Below are positions 42,496 to 52,157 of a stretch of 64,000 nt of DNA, piece by piece. Each line of letters starts with the position of its first letter. Within the stretch, counting starts at the first letter, position 1. The stretch comes from Lentilactobacillus sunkii DSM 19904. GTDB lineage: Bacteria; Bacillota; Bacilli; Lactobacillales; Lactobacillaceae. The stretch lies in contig NZ_AZEA01000007.1 of assembly GCF_001435575.1 (NCBI RefSeq), positions 30,686 through 94,685 on the forward strand, given 5' to 3'. The notes beneath the pieces are model-generated. The model ran no database searches. It saw nothing but the letters and a program-made list of their open reading frames with translations, and was not told the origin of the DNA. Position numbers and translations under genes: made by a program.

Positions 42496-43893
42496 TTAAT
42501 TGAGTGATTCAGAATGAGCATCCACCGTTTTAGCAGTTCCTTTAACGGCAGCTTTGGTGTCATTTGCAGCAATCTTTTTCCGGTTCCAAACCATCAGGCC
42601 TAAGGTAATAACGGCGATGACGATTGGTCCAACTAATGTCAGGTTGGCAGTGAATTCATAAACGATCCATGCCAGTGGACTAGCTGCAAAATCAATACTT
42701 GCAACTGATGTTGTTCCGGCTGGGATCAAGTTTGATTGAACCATCCGAACAGCTGAAGTGAAGATTGATGCAAGTGCAGTTGCTGAAAGGACACCGGCAA
42801 CCAGGCTGACCAAACCAACTAAGAATGAACGTAACACATTTCCTTTGGTATATGGAAGAACCAGCGGGAAGATGTAAATCAATCCAGACAAGCTGGCAAG
42901 TGGTAAGAATTCATTACCAGGAACGATCACTGACAGGAACAGAATGGTTGGAACCAACAGAAGTGATACAACCAAAGTGGTTGGGTGACCAATAACCAAT
43001 GCCGGAGTCATACCGATGTTGAAAGTCCGACCTTTGAATTTCTTGCTGACTAATTCTTGAGAACGGGTTGAGATTGGGTTTAAGCCTTCAATAAACATAC
43101 CGGTAATTTTTGGAATCAATACCATAACGGCACTCAAGATGATTCCCAACTGAAGGGTCTTGGCCATTGGGTATTTAGCGAGCAGGCCAAGAATGATCCC
43201 GATGATCACACCGAGCAGGATTGGATCTCCGAACAGGCCAAAGCGTTTTTCAAGTTTCTTGGCATCGAAGTCAACTTTGTTGAGACCAGGGATGCGTTCA
43301 ACAATCCAGTTCACGGCGATGGCAAATGGAATGAAGCTGACACAGAATGCCTGGGGAAGTGATACACCCTTTAAATCTTCACCATAGAATTCTTCGACTT
43401 TCTTCTGTGAACGATCGGCACCAACCAGGGTTACGATGATGGTGATAGTTGCGGCAAATACGCCCCACAGAAAACTTCTGGTTGCGATTGAAACGATTGA
43501 TCCGATAAAAGCAAAATGCCAGTAGTTCCACAAATCAATGTTCAAAGTTTGAGTTGTTTTGGTTAATAACATTAAGATGTTGATTCCAAGACCCAGTGGA
43601 ATGATGATCGCACCAACTTGAGTTCCAAAAGCAACGGCAGAAGCAGCAGGCCAGCCAATATCGAGGGTATGTAAATGCAACCCGTAAATCTTGACCATTT
43701 GGTTAACGGCTGGTCCCAAGTTATCGGCCAACAACTGTGTGATAACATTTAATCCAACAAATCCAACTCCGACAGATAAACCTGATTTTAACGATTTTGA
43801 TGGTCCCATACCCAGCAAGACACCGAAGATGAAGAAAATGATTGGCATCATGACGCTGGCCCCGAGGGACATAACATAATTAATAACTCCCAT
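42496..43893 (-). CDS. Orphan PTS Gat-type EIIC permease (P1)
   Basis: 465-aa integral membrane protein of the galactitol (GatC/SgcC) EIIC family. Start at 43893 with AGGAGGATAACC upstream rather than the 24-codon longer frame. About 10-12 TM helices; motifs include GADRSQKKVEEFYGEDLKG, NPISTRSQELVSKKFKGR and GHPTTLVVSLLLVPTILFLSVIVPGNEFLPLASL. No EIIA or EIIB gene is nearby; the linked genes are IclR, KduD, KDG kinase and KDPG aldolase, so the imported compound seems to be phosphorylated after entry by KdgK. It may work as a PTS-independent transporter. Likely regulated by IclR through sites near 44000. Confidence 0.83.
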   Translation of the reverse strand: MGVINYVMSLGASVMMPIIFFIFGVLLGMGPSKSLKSGLSVGVGFVGLNVITQLLADNLGPAVNQMVKIYGLHLHTLDIGWPAASAVAFGTQVGAIIIPLGLGINILMLLTKTTQTLNIDLWNYWHFAFIGSIVSIATRSFLWGVFAATITIIVTLVGADRSQKKVEEFYGEDLKGVSLPQAFCVSFIPFAIAVNWIVERIPGLNKVDFDAKKLEKRFGLFGDPILLGVIIGIILGLLAKYPMAKTLQLGIILSAVMVLIPKITGMFIEGLNPISTRSQELVSKKFKGRTFNIGMTPALVIGHPTTLVVSLLLVPTILFLSVIVPGNEFLPLASLSGLIYIFPLVLPYTKGNVLRSFLVGLVSLVAGVLSATALASIFTSAVRMVQSNLIPAGTTSVASIDFAASPLAWIVYEFTANLTLVGPIVIAVITLGLMVWNRKKIAANDTKAAVKGTAKTVDAHSESLN

Positions 43894-43998
43894 GGTTATC
43901 CTCCTAATAATGAATGCTGTGACGTTTAATATCTGAATGCCATGTGCGTGGAACAATAATTGCAAATATGAATTAGTATCATCGCCCAGACATTCTTA

Positions 43999-44033
43999 TT
44001 TGGAAATAATAAATTCTATTTAGGAAAATCACA
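43999..44033. promoter_or_regulatory. Probable IclR sites and a cre in the EIIC-iclR gap
   Basis: TATTTGGAAAT and TATTTAGGAAAAT half-sites (about 43998-44030) resemble the ATAGGAAAT repeats at 45191-45222. The 400-bp gap 43894-44293 also holds TGTAAGCGATAACA (44138-44151), a loose cre, and otherwise AT-rich DNA. Confidence 0.45.
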
Positions 44034-44293
44034 AACAGAGTATATGATATTCAAACCAGGATTGCAATAGAATTCACAAAATATTTTTTTGAGGAGGATA
44101 ATTTTTGGCTTTTTCAATAACGTTTAATACCAGTCACTGTAAGCGATAACAATATTTTTCAGCCAGATTGTTCGATCTCAAAATAGTTCGATTTATGAGT
44201 ATCTATGTGTGCTATTGATCATCAATTCCCGTGACAAAATGCTAAAAGCAGGATATACTTGTTTCCATATAAGAAATACAAGGGGAGAACATG

Positions 44294-45052
44294 ATGGAAC
44301 GTAAACTATATGGAACCGTCCTGGTCAAAGCATCGGATATATTGGATGCTTTGGCAGATGGCAAGGCAAAGTCGATTCAAGAGATATCGACTGAAACGAA
44401 TATTGGTGCACCAACCGTTTCTAAAATATTAACAACGCTTGAGTATCTACACTATGTATCAAAAGCCCAGGCAACCAAACACTATTCTTTGGGGTCCAAG
44501 CTGGTTCAATTTGGATTGGTTCATACCCAAACAACAGATATTGTTGATATGACCTTTCCTATATTGGAGAGACTGCAGTCCAAGATTGATGAAACCATTC
44601 ATCTTGCGGTACCGCAGGGAGATAAGGTTGTCTATGTTAATAAGCTGGAGCCAAAGCATCAAGGCATCTATATGACATCAAAAATCGGCATGGCCCGTGA
44701 GCTGTACAGTTCTGGAATTGGTAAGTCGGTTTTAAGCACATTTCCAGATGAGAAAGTTGATTCTTATCTGAGGCGAACCGACTTGAAACCATTCACCAAG
44801 CACACAATCACTAATCCAATGGAATTAAAAGACGATATTGAAAAAACCCGCAAACGTGGATATGCCATCGATAATGAAGAGCAGGAGGAAGGCGGATACT
44901 GCATCGCCATCCCAATTGAGAAGGCCGGCAAAACAATTGCCGCAATGAGCATCAGCATTCCCAAATTCCGTTTAACGACTCCTTATAAGACTGAAATTGT
45001 TAAAGATCTAAACATTGCCAAATCAAATATTGAAGACGAACTCAACAAATAG
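44294..45052 (+). CDS. IclR-family transcriptional regulator
   Basis: 252-aa IclR/KdgR-type regulator: N-terminal winged helix (ASDILDALADGKAKSIQEISTETNIGAPTVSKILTTLEYL) and a GAF-like effector domain (ETIHLAVPQGDKVVYVNKL, GMARELYSSGIGKSVLS, GYAIDNEEQEEGGYCIAIPI). ATG 44294 (GGGGAG 6 nt upstream) preferred over the overlapping ATG 44291. Divergent from the EIIC gene and ahead of kduD-kdgK-eda, so it should regulate KDG uptake and breakdown. Its stop codon lies in the terminator hairpin. Confidence 0.9.
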   Translation: MERKLYGTVLVKASDILDALADGKAKSIQEISTETNIGAPTVSKILTTLEYLHYVSKAQATKHYSLGSKLVQFGLVHTQTTDIVDMTFPILERLQSKIDETIHLAVPQGDKVVYVNKLEPKHQGIYMTSKIGMARELYSSGIGKSVLSTFPDEKVDSYLRRTDLKPFTKHTITNPMELKDDIEKTRKRGYAIDNEEQEEGGYCIAIPIEKAGKTIAAMSISIPKFRLTTPYKTEIVKDLNIAKSNIEDELNK

Positions 45053-45066
45053 TTCGTCTTTTTTAT
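45033..45066 (+). terminator. Terminator overlapping the iclR stop codon
   Basis: AAGACGAACT (45033-45042) pairs with AGTTCGTCTT (45051-45060), then T's; the TAG stop is at 45050-45052. Confidence 0.88.
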
Positions 45067-45189
45067 TTTCTTTTGAATAGTGGTTTAACTGCGTGATGTA
45101 GGGATTTGGTGATGGGTTTGCTTGTGATTTTCTTCATCAATTTAAAAAAAGCGGTTGCATTTTCGAAAATCTTGAATATACTGTAATCA

Positions 45190-45223
45190 CAAATAGGAAA
45201 TAGGAAATTCCAAATAGGAAATC
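45190..45223. promoter_or_regulatory. Direct repeats, probable IclR operator of the KDG operon
   Basis: AAATAGGAAAT occurs at 45191-45201 and 45212-45222, exactly 21 bp (two helical turns) apart, with GGAAATTCC between them, 45 nt before the SDR start. Confidence 0.6.
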
Positions 45224-45267
45224 ACACACTTACTCGTCACTCGAATTTACTATGGAGGTTTTACACA

Positions 45268-46083
45268 ATGGCTCAGTCACAAGAAGAAATCAAACACAAT
45301 GCAGAATCACTTAACCAATTCAAGATGGATTGGTACAGCTTAAAAGGCAAAGTTGCCATCATTACCGGTGGGAACACTGGATTAGGACAGGGATATGCGG
45401 TAGCAATGGCAGAAGCCGGCGCTGACGTCTTCATTCCAACTTTTGGCCATGAAGGCTGGGATACAACCCGTGAACTTGTTGAAGCCCGTGGGCGGAAAGC
45501 TGAATTTATGGATGTTGATTTGACTGAAGAAGGCATTGCACCAAAAGTAATTGCCGAAGCCATGAAGATCTTTGGTCACATTGATATTTTGATTAACAAC
45601 GCCGGGATGATTAAGCGGAACCCGCTTCTTGAATCCAAGGATGCTGATTGGGATAAGGTTATTGCGATCAATCTTTCAGCTGTTTATCACTTGTCATTGG
45701 CTGCATCCAAAGAATTTGCCAAACAAAAATCAGGCAAAATTATCAATATCGGTTCAATGCTTTCATTCCAAGGTGGGAAATTCATTCCTTCATATACTGC
45801 CGCTAAGCATGGGGTTGCCGGCCTGACAAAAGCATTTGCCAGTGAAATGGCCGCATACAATGTCCAGGTTAATGCAATTGCGCCTGGTTATATCAAGACT
45901 GCCAACACCGCACCAATCAGAGCCGACAAGTCACGAAATGATGAAATTCTTGGCCGAATCGCTGCCGGTCATTGGGGCGAACCTTACGAATTAATGGGAA
46001 TTTCAGTGTATCTGGCAAGTAATGCCGCAAATTACATCAATGGTGCGATTATTCCAGTTGATGGCGGCTATCTGGTCCGTTAA
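45268..46083 (+). CDS. kduD: KduD-like 2-dehydro-3-deoxy-D-gluconate 5-dehydrogenase
   Basis: 271-aa SDR: interconverts 2,5-diketo-3-deoxygluconate and 2-keto-3-deoxygluconate with NAD(H). TGGNTGLGQGYAVAMAEAGAD, NNAGMIKR (KduD-type), NIGSMLS, YTAAKHG and C-terminal NGAIIPVDGGYLVR. The N-terminal 20 residues extend beyond typical SDRs. GGAGG precedes the ATG. First gene of the kduD-kdgK-eda operon with IclR-type repeats upstream, making it part of a uronate-type degradation route. A gluconate 5-dehydrogenase role cannot be ruled out. Confidence 0.87.
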   Translation: MAQSQEEIKHNAESLNQFKMDWYSLKGKVAIITGGNTGLGQGYAVAMAEAGADVFIPTFGHEGWDTTRELVEARGRKAEFMDVDLTEEGIAPKVIAEAMKIFGHIDILINNAGMIKRNPLLESKDADWDKVIAINLSAVYHLSLAASKEFAKQKSGKIINIGSMLSFQGGKFIPSYTAAKHGVAGLTKAFASEMAAYNVQVNAIAPGYIKTANTAPIRADKSRNDEILGRIAAGHWGEPYELMGISVYLASNAANYINGAIIPVDGGYLVR

Positions 46084-46119
46084 TGATCTCGATTACCTGT
46101 TAAGAAGGGAAGACTAAGT

Positions 46120-47112
46120 ATGAGTGAACTAATTACAATTGGGGAGCCGCTTGCTGTTTTCGCATCAGAAGATTGTGACGCATCAATTGCCCATTCAACT
46201 CGGTTTGTTAAACGAATTGGGGGAGCCGAGCTGAATGTTGCAATTGGGGCTAAACGACTGGGTCATTCGGTTCAATACATTACTCAGGTTGGTGCGGAAC
46301 CGCTGGGTGAGTATATCAAAGAAGAGATTGACGGCTATGGGATTGGAACCGATTACGTTTTTCAAAGTGATCAGTATCTGACCGGCCACCAGTTTAAGCA
46401 GTTGGTAGCACACGGGGATCCGGATGTTGCCAACTATCGGAAAGATTCTGCGGCGAGCCATCTGTCATTTGACAAGCTTAGTGATATTGACTTGTCTGAC
46501 GTCAAAATTGCTCATCTAACTGGAATTTTTCCAGCCATTTCAACAGAAGCTCAGGACACGTTCAGACTGTTTCTTCAAAAGTTGATTGATAACAATGTAT
46601 TTATTTCATTCGATACCAATCTGCGGCCGGCATTGTGGCCGGATAAGCAGACAATGGTCGAAACGATTAACAGTTTTGCCAAAATGGCCGATATTGTCCT
46701 GCCCGGTGTTCACGAGGGGGAAGTCCTGCTTGGGACTGACGATCCTGATAAAATTGCCGATTATTACTTGAATAATGGTCGTGCCAAGGCAGTTATTGTG
46801 AAGGTTGGTGCCAAAGGATCATTCGTGAAGACTAGGGATGGTCATACAAATATGGTGAATGGTTTCAAGGTTGATAAGGTCGTCGACACAGTTGGCGCCG
46901 GCGATGGATTTGCGTTAGGCGTCGTAACGGCACTTCTAGAGGGGAAGTCCATTGATGACGGTGCTTTGAGGGGAAATGCCATTGGTGCGATGCAGGTGCA
47001 GACGCCTGGCGACAATGATGGTTATCCAACTAAAGAACAATTAGCAAAATTCTATGTATCGCATGGAGTTTCAGAAGAAAGAGAAGTGCAAAGCTATGTT
47101 AGAGAAGTCTAA
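46120..47112 (+). CDS. kdgK: 2-keto-3-deoxygluconate kinase
   Basis: 330-aa PfkB kinase: KDG + ATP to KDPG. GGAELNVAIGAKRLGHS, FDTNLRPALWPD and DTVGAGDGFALGVVTAL with catalytic Asp. Close to the kinase at 22902 but here directly followed by KDPG aldolase, whose start lies 17 nt inside its 3' end; the C-terminus is about 10 residues longer than in that paralogue, creating the overlap. AAGGGAAG ribosome site. Confidence 0.92.
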   Translation: MSELITIGEPLAVFASEDCDASIAHSTRFVKRIGGAELNVAIGAKRLGHSVQYITQVGAEPLGEYIKEEIDGYGIGTDYVFQSDQYLTGHQFKQLVAHGDPDVANYRKDSAASHLSFDKLSDIDLSDVKIAHLTGIFPAISTEAQDTFRLFLQKLIDNNVFISFDTNLRPALWPDKQTMVETINSFAKMADIVLPGVHEGEVLLGTDDPDKIADYYLNNGRAKAVIVKVGAKGSFVKTRDGHTNMVNGFKVDKVVDTVGAGDGFALGVVTALLEGKSIDDGALRGNAIGAMQVQTPGDNDGYPTKEQLAKFYVSHGVSEEREVQSYVREV

Positions 47113-47758
47113 AGTCCTTACCCAAGTTCAAAATTCAGGAATCGTTGCGGTTGTCCGTGGGAATTCCAAGGAAGAAGCCTATCAAACAGCAAAAGCTTGT
47201 ATCAAAGGCGGTGTCAGTAGCATCGAACTCGCCTTCACCGCGCCCAACGCGGACCAAGTAATTGGAAAGTTGAATGAAGAATATGCTGATGATGAGAACG
47301 TCTTGATCGGAGCCGGAACAGTGCTCGATGCCCCAACAGCGCGAATTGCAATCATTGCAGGCGCTCGCTACATTGTCAGTCCGTCATTCTCCGAAGAAGT
47401 GGCCAAGATGTGTAATCTATACACCATTCCTTACATTCCAGGCTGCATGACACCAACTGATATTCAAAATGCCCTGACATTTGGGTCCGAAATCGTGAAG
47501 CTGTTCCCAGGATCAATCGTGGGAAGCAGCATGGTTTCCGAATTACACGGCCCATTCCCACAAGTTAAGATTATGGTGACCGGTGGTGTCACACTGGCCA
47601 ACCTACCCGAGTGGTTTGATAAAGGCGCTAAGATTGTGGGCGTTGGCGGTCAAATGGTTGGTCCTGCTGCTCATGGGGATTTTGAGAAGGTCACTGAAAA
47701 TGCTCGGGTGTTTAAGGAGCAATTGGACAGGATCTTGTCGGATCAAGTTCTGGCTTAA
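47096..47758 (+). CDS. eda: KDPG/KHG aldolase
   Basis: 220-aa class I aldolase: KDPG to pyruvate + glyceraldehyde-3-P. GIVAVVRGNSKEEA with the catalytic Glu/Arg region, GAGTVLDAPTA, FIPGCMTPT-type segment (YIPGCMTPTDI), Schiff-base Lys in EIVKLFPGS and TGGVTLANLPEWF phosphate site. ATG 47096, within the end of kdgK; the longer frame from 47054 has no ribosome site. Completes a KDG pathway that feeds pyruvate to lactate or AlsS. Terminator follows. Confidence 0.93.
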   Translation: MLEKSKVLTQVQNSGIVAVVRGNSKEEAYQTAKACIKGGVSSIELAFTAPNADQVIGKLNEEYADDENVLIGAGTVLDAPTARIAIIAGARYIVSPSFSEEVAKMCNLYTIPYIPGCMTPTDIQNALTFGSEIVKLFPGSIVGSSMVSELHGPFPQVKIMVTGGVTLANLPEWFDKGAKIVGVGGQMVGPAAHGDFEKVTENARVFKEQLDRILSDQVLA

Positions 47759-47786
47759 GTGATTAATTTAAAAGTGTATATAAAAT

Positions 47787-47828
47787 AACGGTTCATGGGA
47801 AGTTTTGATTTCCAATGAACCGTTGTTT
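47787..47828. terminator. Terminator of the KDG operon
   Basis: AACGGTTCATGGGAA pairs with TTCCAATGAACCGTT (one mismatch), followed by TGTTTTG. The arms resemble those at 35849-35912. Confidence 0.82.
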
Positions 47829-47879
47829 TGATTCAAACGTGATTAGATGGCAATTCTGGAATTGCGATGAGCAAAAATA

Positions 47880-49754
47880 TTACTTGACAGTAAGATGTTT
47901 AATAACTTGGCTTGTTGTCTCAATTAGTTCATGGAAATTAAACTTGGTAATTTTATCGTCAATTTTTGGATAAGATTCATTCAGATTAGATAAGAACTGT
48001 TTTCCATAAGGAATCTCGTGTTCATGAAAATTCGATGCATTCTTTATTCGAAGAATTTCTTCAGTGAGATAACCTTGGATTCCTTTAAATCCTGTATTGT
48101 TATGAGATAGAACGTTATCTATTGTGTTGGTATCTATGAGAATCTTAAAAAAACTGTTGTTTTGAAAGTATTGTCCCATTTCTTTGAAAGCTTGTGGCTT
48201 AAAGTTCAAAAGATTTTGAATTTCTTCCTTATCTCTTCCTAAATCAACTTCTTTCATTCGATCATCAAGGGCAAGCTTTAAAGTCTTTCTTAACTGTTGG
48301 TTGTTTATACTATCCAAGGAGAAGTAACCGTCTGATTGGACTTGTTGTATGCTGAAGTGATTAATTTTATCTAGAATGGTGGATTTCAGTTTATTAAATG
48401 GAACTTTCTTAATCAACAAAAGTCCAATTCCGTCAAAGTATTTAAGGTTTGCATATATTCCTAAAATCTCAGCATATTTGGTGTCTTTTTTCAGTGCCAA
48501 GGTAACCATCTCTTGCTGCAGATTACTAAAAGACTGTTCAGACATTTCTCGGAAGTCTATCGTTTGATCCATGAGTCGACGATAAGCTGACTTTTTGGGG
48601 AAAAGAACAGTTCGTATATCATTAATTAACGAGTTAGCATTTAGCTGATCATGAAGAACAACATCAATGATTGATTGTAAGTACAACATACTTGTGTCAA
48701 AGCCATGAACGCCTTGATGATATGTTTCGATCAAGTAAGAAATATCTTCGGGTTCCATATTGGGATCGTTTTTTGCTGCCGATAACAACGAACCTTTGTT
48801 GAATTGAATTTGTCCTGAAGTACGCCTTAGCAGTAAGTTGAAAGATTCTATCCTACTTATTGAGTTTCTTTTGATAGTATCAGTGATAATAAAAACTGAA
48901 ACGTAGCTAGTTTTCAATATTTGCATTAATAGCTTTTGATCTAGATTCATATTATGAACCTTATTAATAATTTCAGAATAAGAACTCAAAGCGCTTTTTA
49001 GTGTCCTCAAATTAATGTTCTCTGGTAAATCTAATAATTCGGCAGAGATTGTTCTGATCCAGTTATTTAAACTATCGTCCAACCCATCTTCATGAGTGAA
49101 CTTTGTTATCATCTGCAGGGCAGTTGTCTTTGTTTCCTCTCCAAAATACCAGCTTTTATTGATGACTTTCTCCTTGCTGGTTTGAAATTTTTTAAACTGG
49201 TGGGAACCTTTAAGACTATCCTCATTAGAAATAATTACGAATTTGCATTTCCATTCGTTTTGGATAGTAGCAATATATCCCATTACAGGAATAATTTGTT
49301 TGGCGTTTCCAAATCTTTCTAGTTCATCAATGATAATAACAAAATTATGAAATTCAGTTGACGTTAATATTTCTTTTTGGTTTTTTTCCATATACAAGTT
49401 GGTTACTTTAAAAAGGCTACCGACCTTCGCTCCTAATAAACCATTTGGGATGTTGGCCTCATCGAGCATATTAAAAAACGAATTGATTTTTGGGGTTACA
49501 GTGTTGATCTCTGTGCTTTTCTCATAAAATACATTCAATACCTTTCGATTTAACTCCTTTTTAATGTTATCAAGTGATGAAATTCCATTCAAAGACAAAT
49601 AAACGGGGTTGTAGTTATTTTTTGAAAAAGTTTTGTTTAGCATGTGTTGCGCATAAAATGTTTTTCCACTTCCCCAGGGGCCGTCAATCTGGAACGCTTG
49701 ATCGTCATCGGACTTTAGATAGTTTTCAATGGACAAAATAAGATCATTTTTCAT
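47880..49754 (-). CDS. KAP-like P-loop ATPase, possible defence protein
   Basis: 624-aa NTPase. Walker A GPWGSGKT at residues 25-32 (Lys31), Walker B FVIIIDELERFG with Asp143-Glu144, as in KAP/P-loop ATPases, and a sensor-like IISNED. The rest is long, helical and Lys/Asn-rich, without TM helices, unlike classic KAP proteins. GGAAAGG ribosome site. Marked low GC and a lone position between metabolic operons suggest horizontal transfer. Related NTPases occur as single-gene or partner components of phage defence; no partner gene is seen here. Confidence 0.72.
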   Translation of the reverse strand: MKNDLILSIENYLKSDDDQAFQIDGPWGSGKTFYAQHMLNKTFSKNNYNPVYLSLNGISSLDNIKKELNRKVLNVFYEKSTEINTVTPKINSFFNMLDEANIPNGLLGAKVGSLFKVTNLYMEKNQKEILTSTEFHNFVIIIDELERFGNAKQIIPVMGYIATIQNEWKCKFVIISNEDSLKGSHQFKKFQTSKEKVINKSWYFGEETKTTALQMITKFTHEDGLDDSLNNWIRTISAELLDLPENINLRTLKSALSSYSEIINKVHNMNLDQKLLMQILKTSYVSVFIITDTIKRNSISRIESFNLLLRRTSGQIQFNKGSLLSAAKNDPNMEPEDISYLIETYHQGVHGFDTSMLYLQSIIDVVLHDQLNANSLINDIRTVLFPKKSAYRRLMDQTIDFREMSEQSFSNLQQEMVTLALKKDTKYAEILGIYANLKYFDGIGLLLIKKVPFNKLKSTILDKINHFSIQQVQSDGYFSLDSINNQQLRKTLKLALDDRMKEVDLGRDKEEIQNLLNFKPQAFKEMGQYFQNNSFFKILIDTNTIDNVLSHNNTGFKGIQGYLTEEILRIKNASNFHEHEIPYGKQFLSNLNESYPKIDDKITKFNFHELIETTSQVIKHLTVK

Positions 49755-49830
49755 AATATTTTCCTTTCCATAAATGTTTCCGCTGTAAATATATTTTGAG
49801 TTTAATGCCTAGTTAATGTATTTGAATAAA

Positions 49831-52020
49831 TTACTCCTTAACAACAAGTTTCTTATTCGCACTTACAAAGTGACCATTCTGCAGGACAAATCGCGTACTC
49901 AAATTGTGTCCAACAAGTTTTTTAACTCGCAGAGTGGATCCCTTCTTATCATGCTTAACTTTACCGGAAAGATTCTTGTTGCGGTATTCATTTAGACCTT
50001 TAGAGTTAATGACCTTAATTCTCAAGTATTTTGATTGATAGTAAGCATTTTGCACATATTTGACGTTGGTTGTCAGATAGCCAACTGCGCCATAGCTTTT
50101 CGTGTGCTTATTAATATCACGAACCCTGTATCGCAAGCGACCATTGCTATCTCTGACATATCCAGTCACTTTGAACATTGGTCGATTCTGGCGAGATGTT
50201 TTGCGATAAACCGCAATCCGACCATTTTTAGCAAAGTTGGCTGATTGTATAGATAGACTTTTTTCAGCGTGTAGGCAATAAATGGCTGTGTGGATGCATA
50301 GTTTGGTGTAACAGGGGACTTTGGTGTAGATGAAGAAGTCGAAACGCTGATGGCACTTGAAGAACTAGAACTTGGAGTGTTGGGGGTTGGATTGACTGGC
50401 GTTGGGGTGGGAGTCGGTGTTGGTGTCTGATGACTTAATTCTTTAAATAAACCATGAGACTCAAATAAATCTCCCATCTTCAACAATAGTCGATCTTGAT
50501 TCTTGCCAGCCTCCAGCTGAATTCCTAATGGCATCCCAGAAGAAGGGCTGACATAAGTTGGTAAGCTAATTGCCGGTTCACCGGCAAAGTTAGCAAGTTG
50601 CGTAAATGGCGTTTTTGTAAGGCCATGTAGCCAGGCATCATAGATTAACTGCAATTGCTGCGGACTATCTAGGCTACCGATATTTTTAAGTTGATCCACA
50701 TATTCTGGCAGAAAAGCAGGATCATCATTACTTGGAGCAGTGGTTGCTGTGGTTGGTGTCAGATAGAGTGGATACTTTTGATGGAATGCGGTCATCTGTT
50801 GATCAATTAAAGCTAGTTCATTTGTATATGTTGTTCTGGCATTGGCTGGTAACTTTAGGGAGGCTTGGTAGAGTGCCCATGTGACCGGGCTTACCTGATC
50901 AAATGTCATATTTGATTTAGTCTTTTGATTGATCAAGAAGTTAGCGGTTGAACCGCTGCTGGTGGCACTCATGAAGTATGTCTGCATAAGTTTGACGCCA
51001 TCAACCGGAGAATCAACTTCGACCATGTTGAATCCCTGTGATTTCAAGAATGAAACGGCATTTTGAACTGCTTGAACGGCATCGTCACTAACGGGAGTTC
51101 CGACCGGTGATTTAGTGGTGTAAGCAATTGTCATACCCTTGAGGTCAGTTGGTGCTGCCGGCACTTGACTGGCCTTTGAAGGATTAAGCATGCTCTCAAA
51201 CAATGAATTTGTATCCTGCATTGTTTTGGTTTCAGCGAAATTAACAGCACCAATAGAGCTACCATCACCAGTAATAATTCCTTGAGTTGGCTTCAAACCG
51301 ATTAGTCCAGTCCAAGACGCCGGAATTCTAATGGACCCACCGGCATCATTCCCTCCTGCTAAAGGAACCATACCATCGGCTGCACTGGCAGCTGCTCCGC
51401 CTGAAGAGCCCCCAGGATTGTCATTCTTATTCCACGGGTTGCTGGCGGCGCCGTAAAGCTTGGAGGTGGTGACGTTGATCAATCCCATTTCTGGGTAGTT
51501 GGTCAACCCAATTACAATGAACCCAGCATTTTGGAAGGCCTGTGTTACCCGTAAGGTAGAAGATATTGTGGCGTCTTTTAGAGGTAAAAGGCCATTGGTG
51601 TTGGGACCCCCCGGCAATCAACTGTAATAATCCTTTTGTTAGGATTGGCACACCATAGAACGGTTGACCGGTATCTTTTAACTGCCCAGCTTCATCCAAT
51701 GCCTGTTGTTCACGTGTATATATCACGGCATTTAGAGATGGATTATCTTGGCCGATGATGTTAAATGCGTGGCGAATCAGTTCCTGCGGGGTGACCTGAC
51801 CACTCCGAACCATCGCGGCGAGTTGTGTCGCACTGGCATTTCGATACTGTTGATCGGTAATTTTGTCAGTCTGATTAGCTGCATTTATTACCGCAGTGGG
51901 CGTTGTGTCGGCTGATATAGGCTGACTGGAATTATTGCTGGATAAAGTGAAGAATGTTATCGCGGCAAAGAATGATAATAAGAGCTTGGAAAATCTAGAA
52001 AATAATTTGTGTTCCCTCAA
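49831..52020 (-). pseudogene. Secreted amidase with DUF5776 domain, two frameshifts
   Basis: Signal peptide (about residues 5-37, after a TTG start at 52018-52020 with AAAGGGG upstream), an amidase-signature domain, a Pro-Thr/Ser linker (TPTPTPTPTPVNPTP, then Ser-rich) and a C-terminal DUF5776 surface domain. Active-site elements survive: Lys in GVPILTKG and the Ser-rich GGSSGGAAASAADG. The frame breaks at the six-C tract 51607-51612 (removing one base rejoins IAGGPNTNGLLPLKD) and again near 50235-50250 (adding one T restores YNQPTFAKNGRIAVY into DUF5776). The pieces are 51607-52020, 50166-51617 and 49831-50178. Probably an inactive surface hydrolase, or an assembly artefact. Confidence 0.75.
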
Positions 52021-52105
52021 TGTGAATACCCCTTTCACAAATACTTAGAGACGGTCGTTGGGTATTATTCTAAGCGCTTACAGAAATTTTGTATAGGGGC
52101 TTGTG

Positions 52106-52143
52106 AAAAAAAGTGGGCAGCCATTTACGGCTGCCCACTTTTT
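52106..52143. terminator. Bidirectional terminator
   Basis: AAAAAGTGGGCAGCC (52108-52122) pairs perfectly with GGCTGCCCACTTTTT (52129-52143), around a 6-nt loop. It ends the permease gene on the minus strand and insulates the amidase. Confidence 0.92.
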
Positions 52144-52157
52144 CCAAATGTGTAAAA

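Noticed and set aside
44105..44149. Short TTG frame after GAGGAGG, possible leader peptide
   Set aside because: 14 codons only, no attenuator-like hairpin after it, and no gene directly downstream that would need one.
35849..47828. Similar GGTTCAT...ATGAACC hairpins at 35849 and 47787 as a mobile repeat
   Set aside because: Both are at operon ends, fit ordinary terminators and differ in loop and arms; similarity is limited to the stem.
51427..52038. Separate 203-aa protein upstream of the amidase
   Set aside because: Its first part is the amidase signal peptide and N-terminus; after the C6 tract it runs in the wrong frame, so it is a fragment of the broken gene, not a gene.
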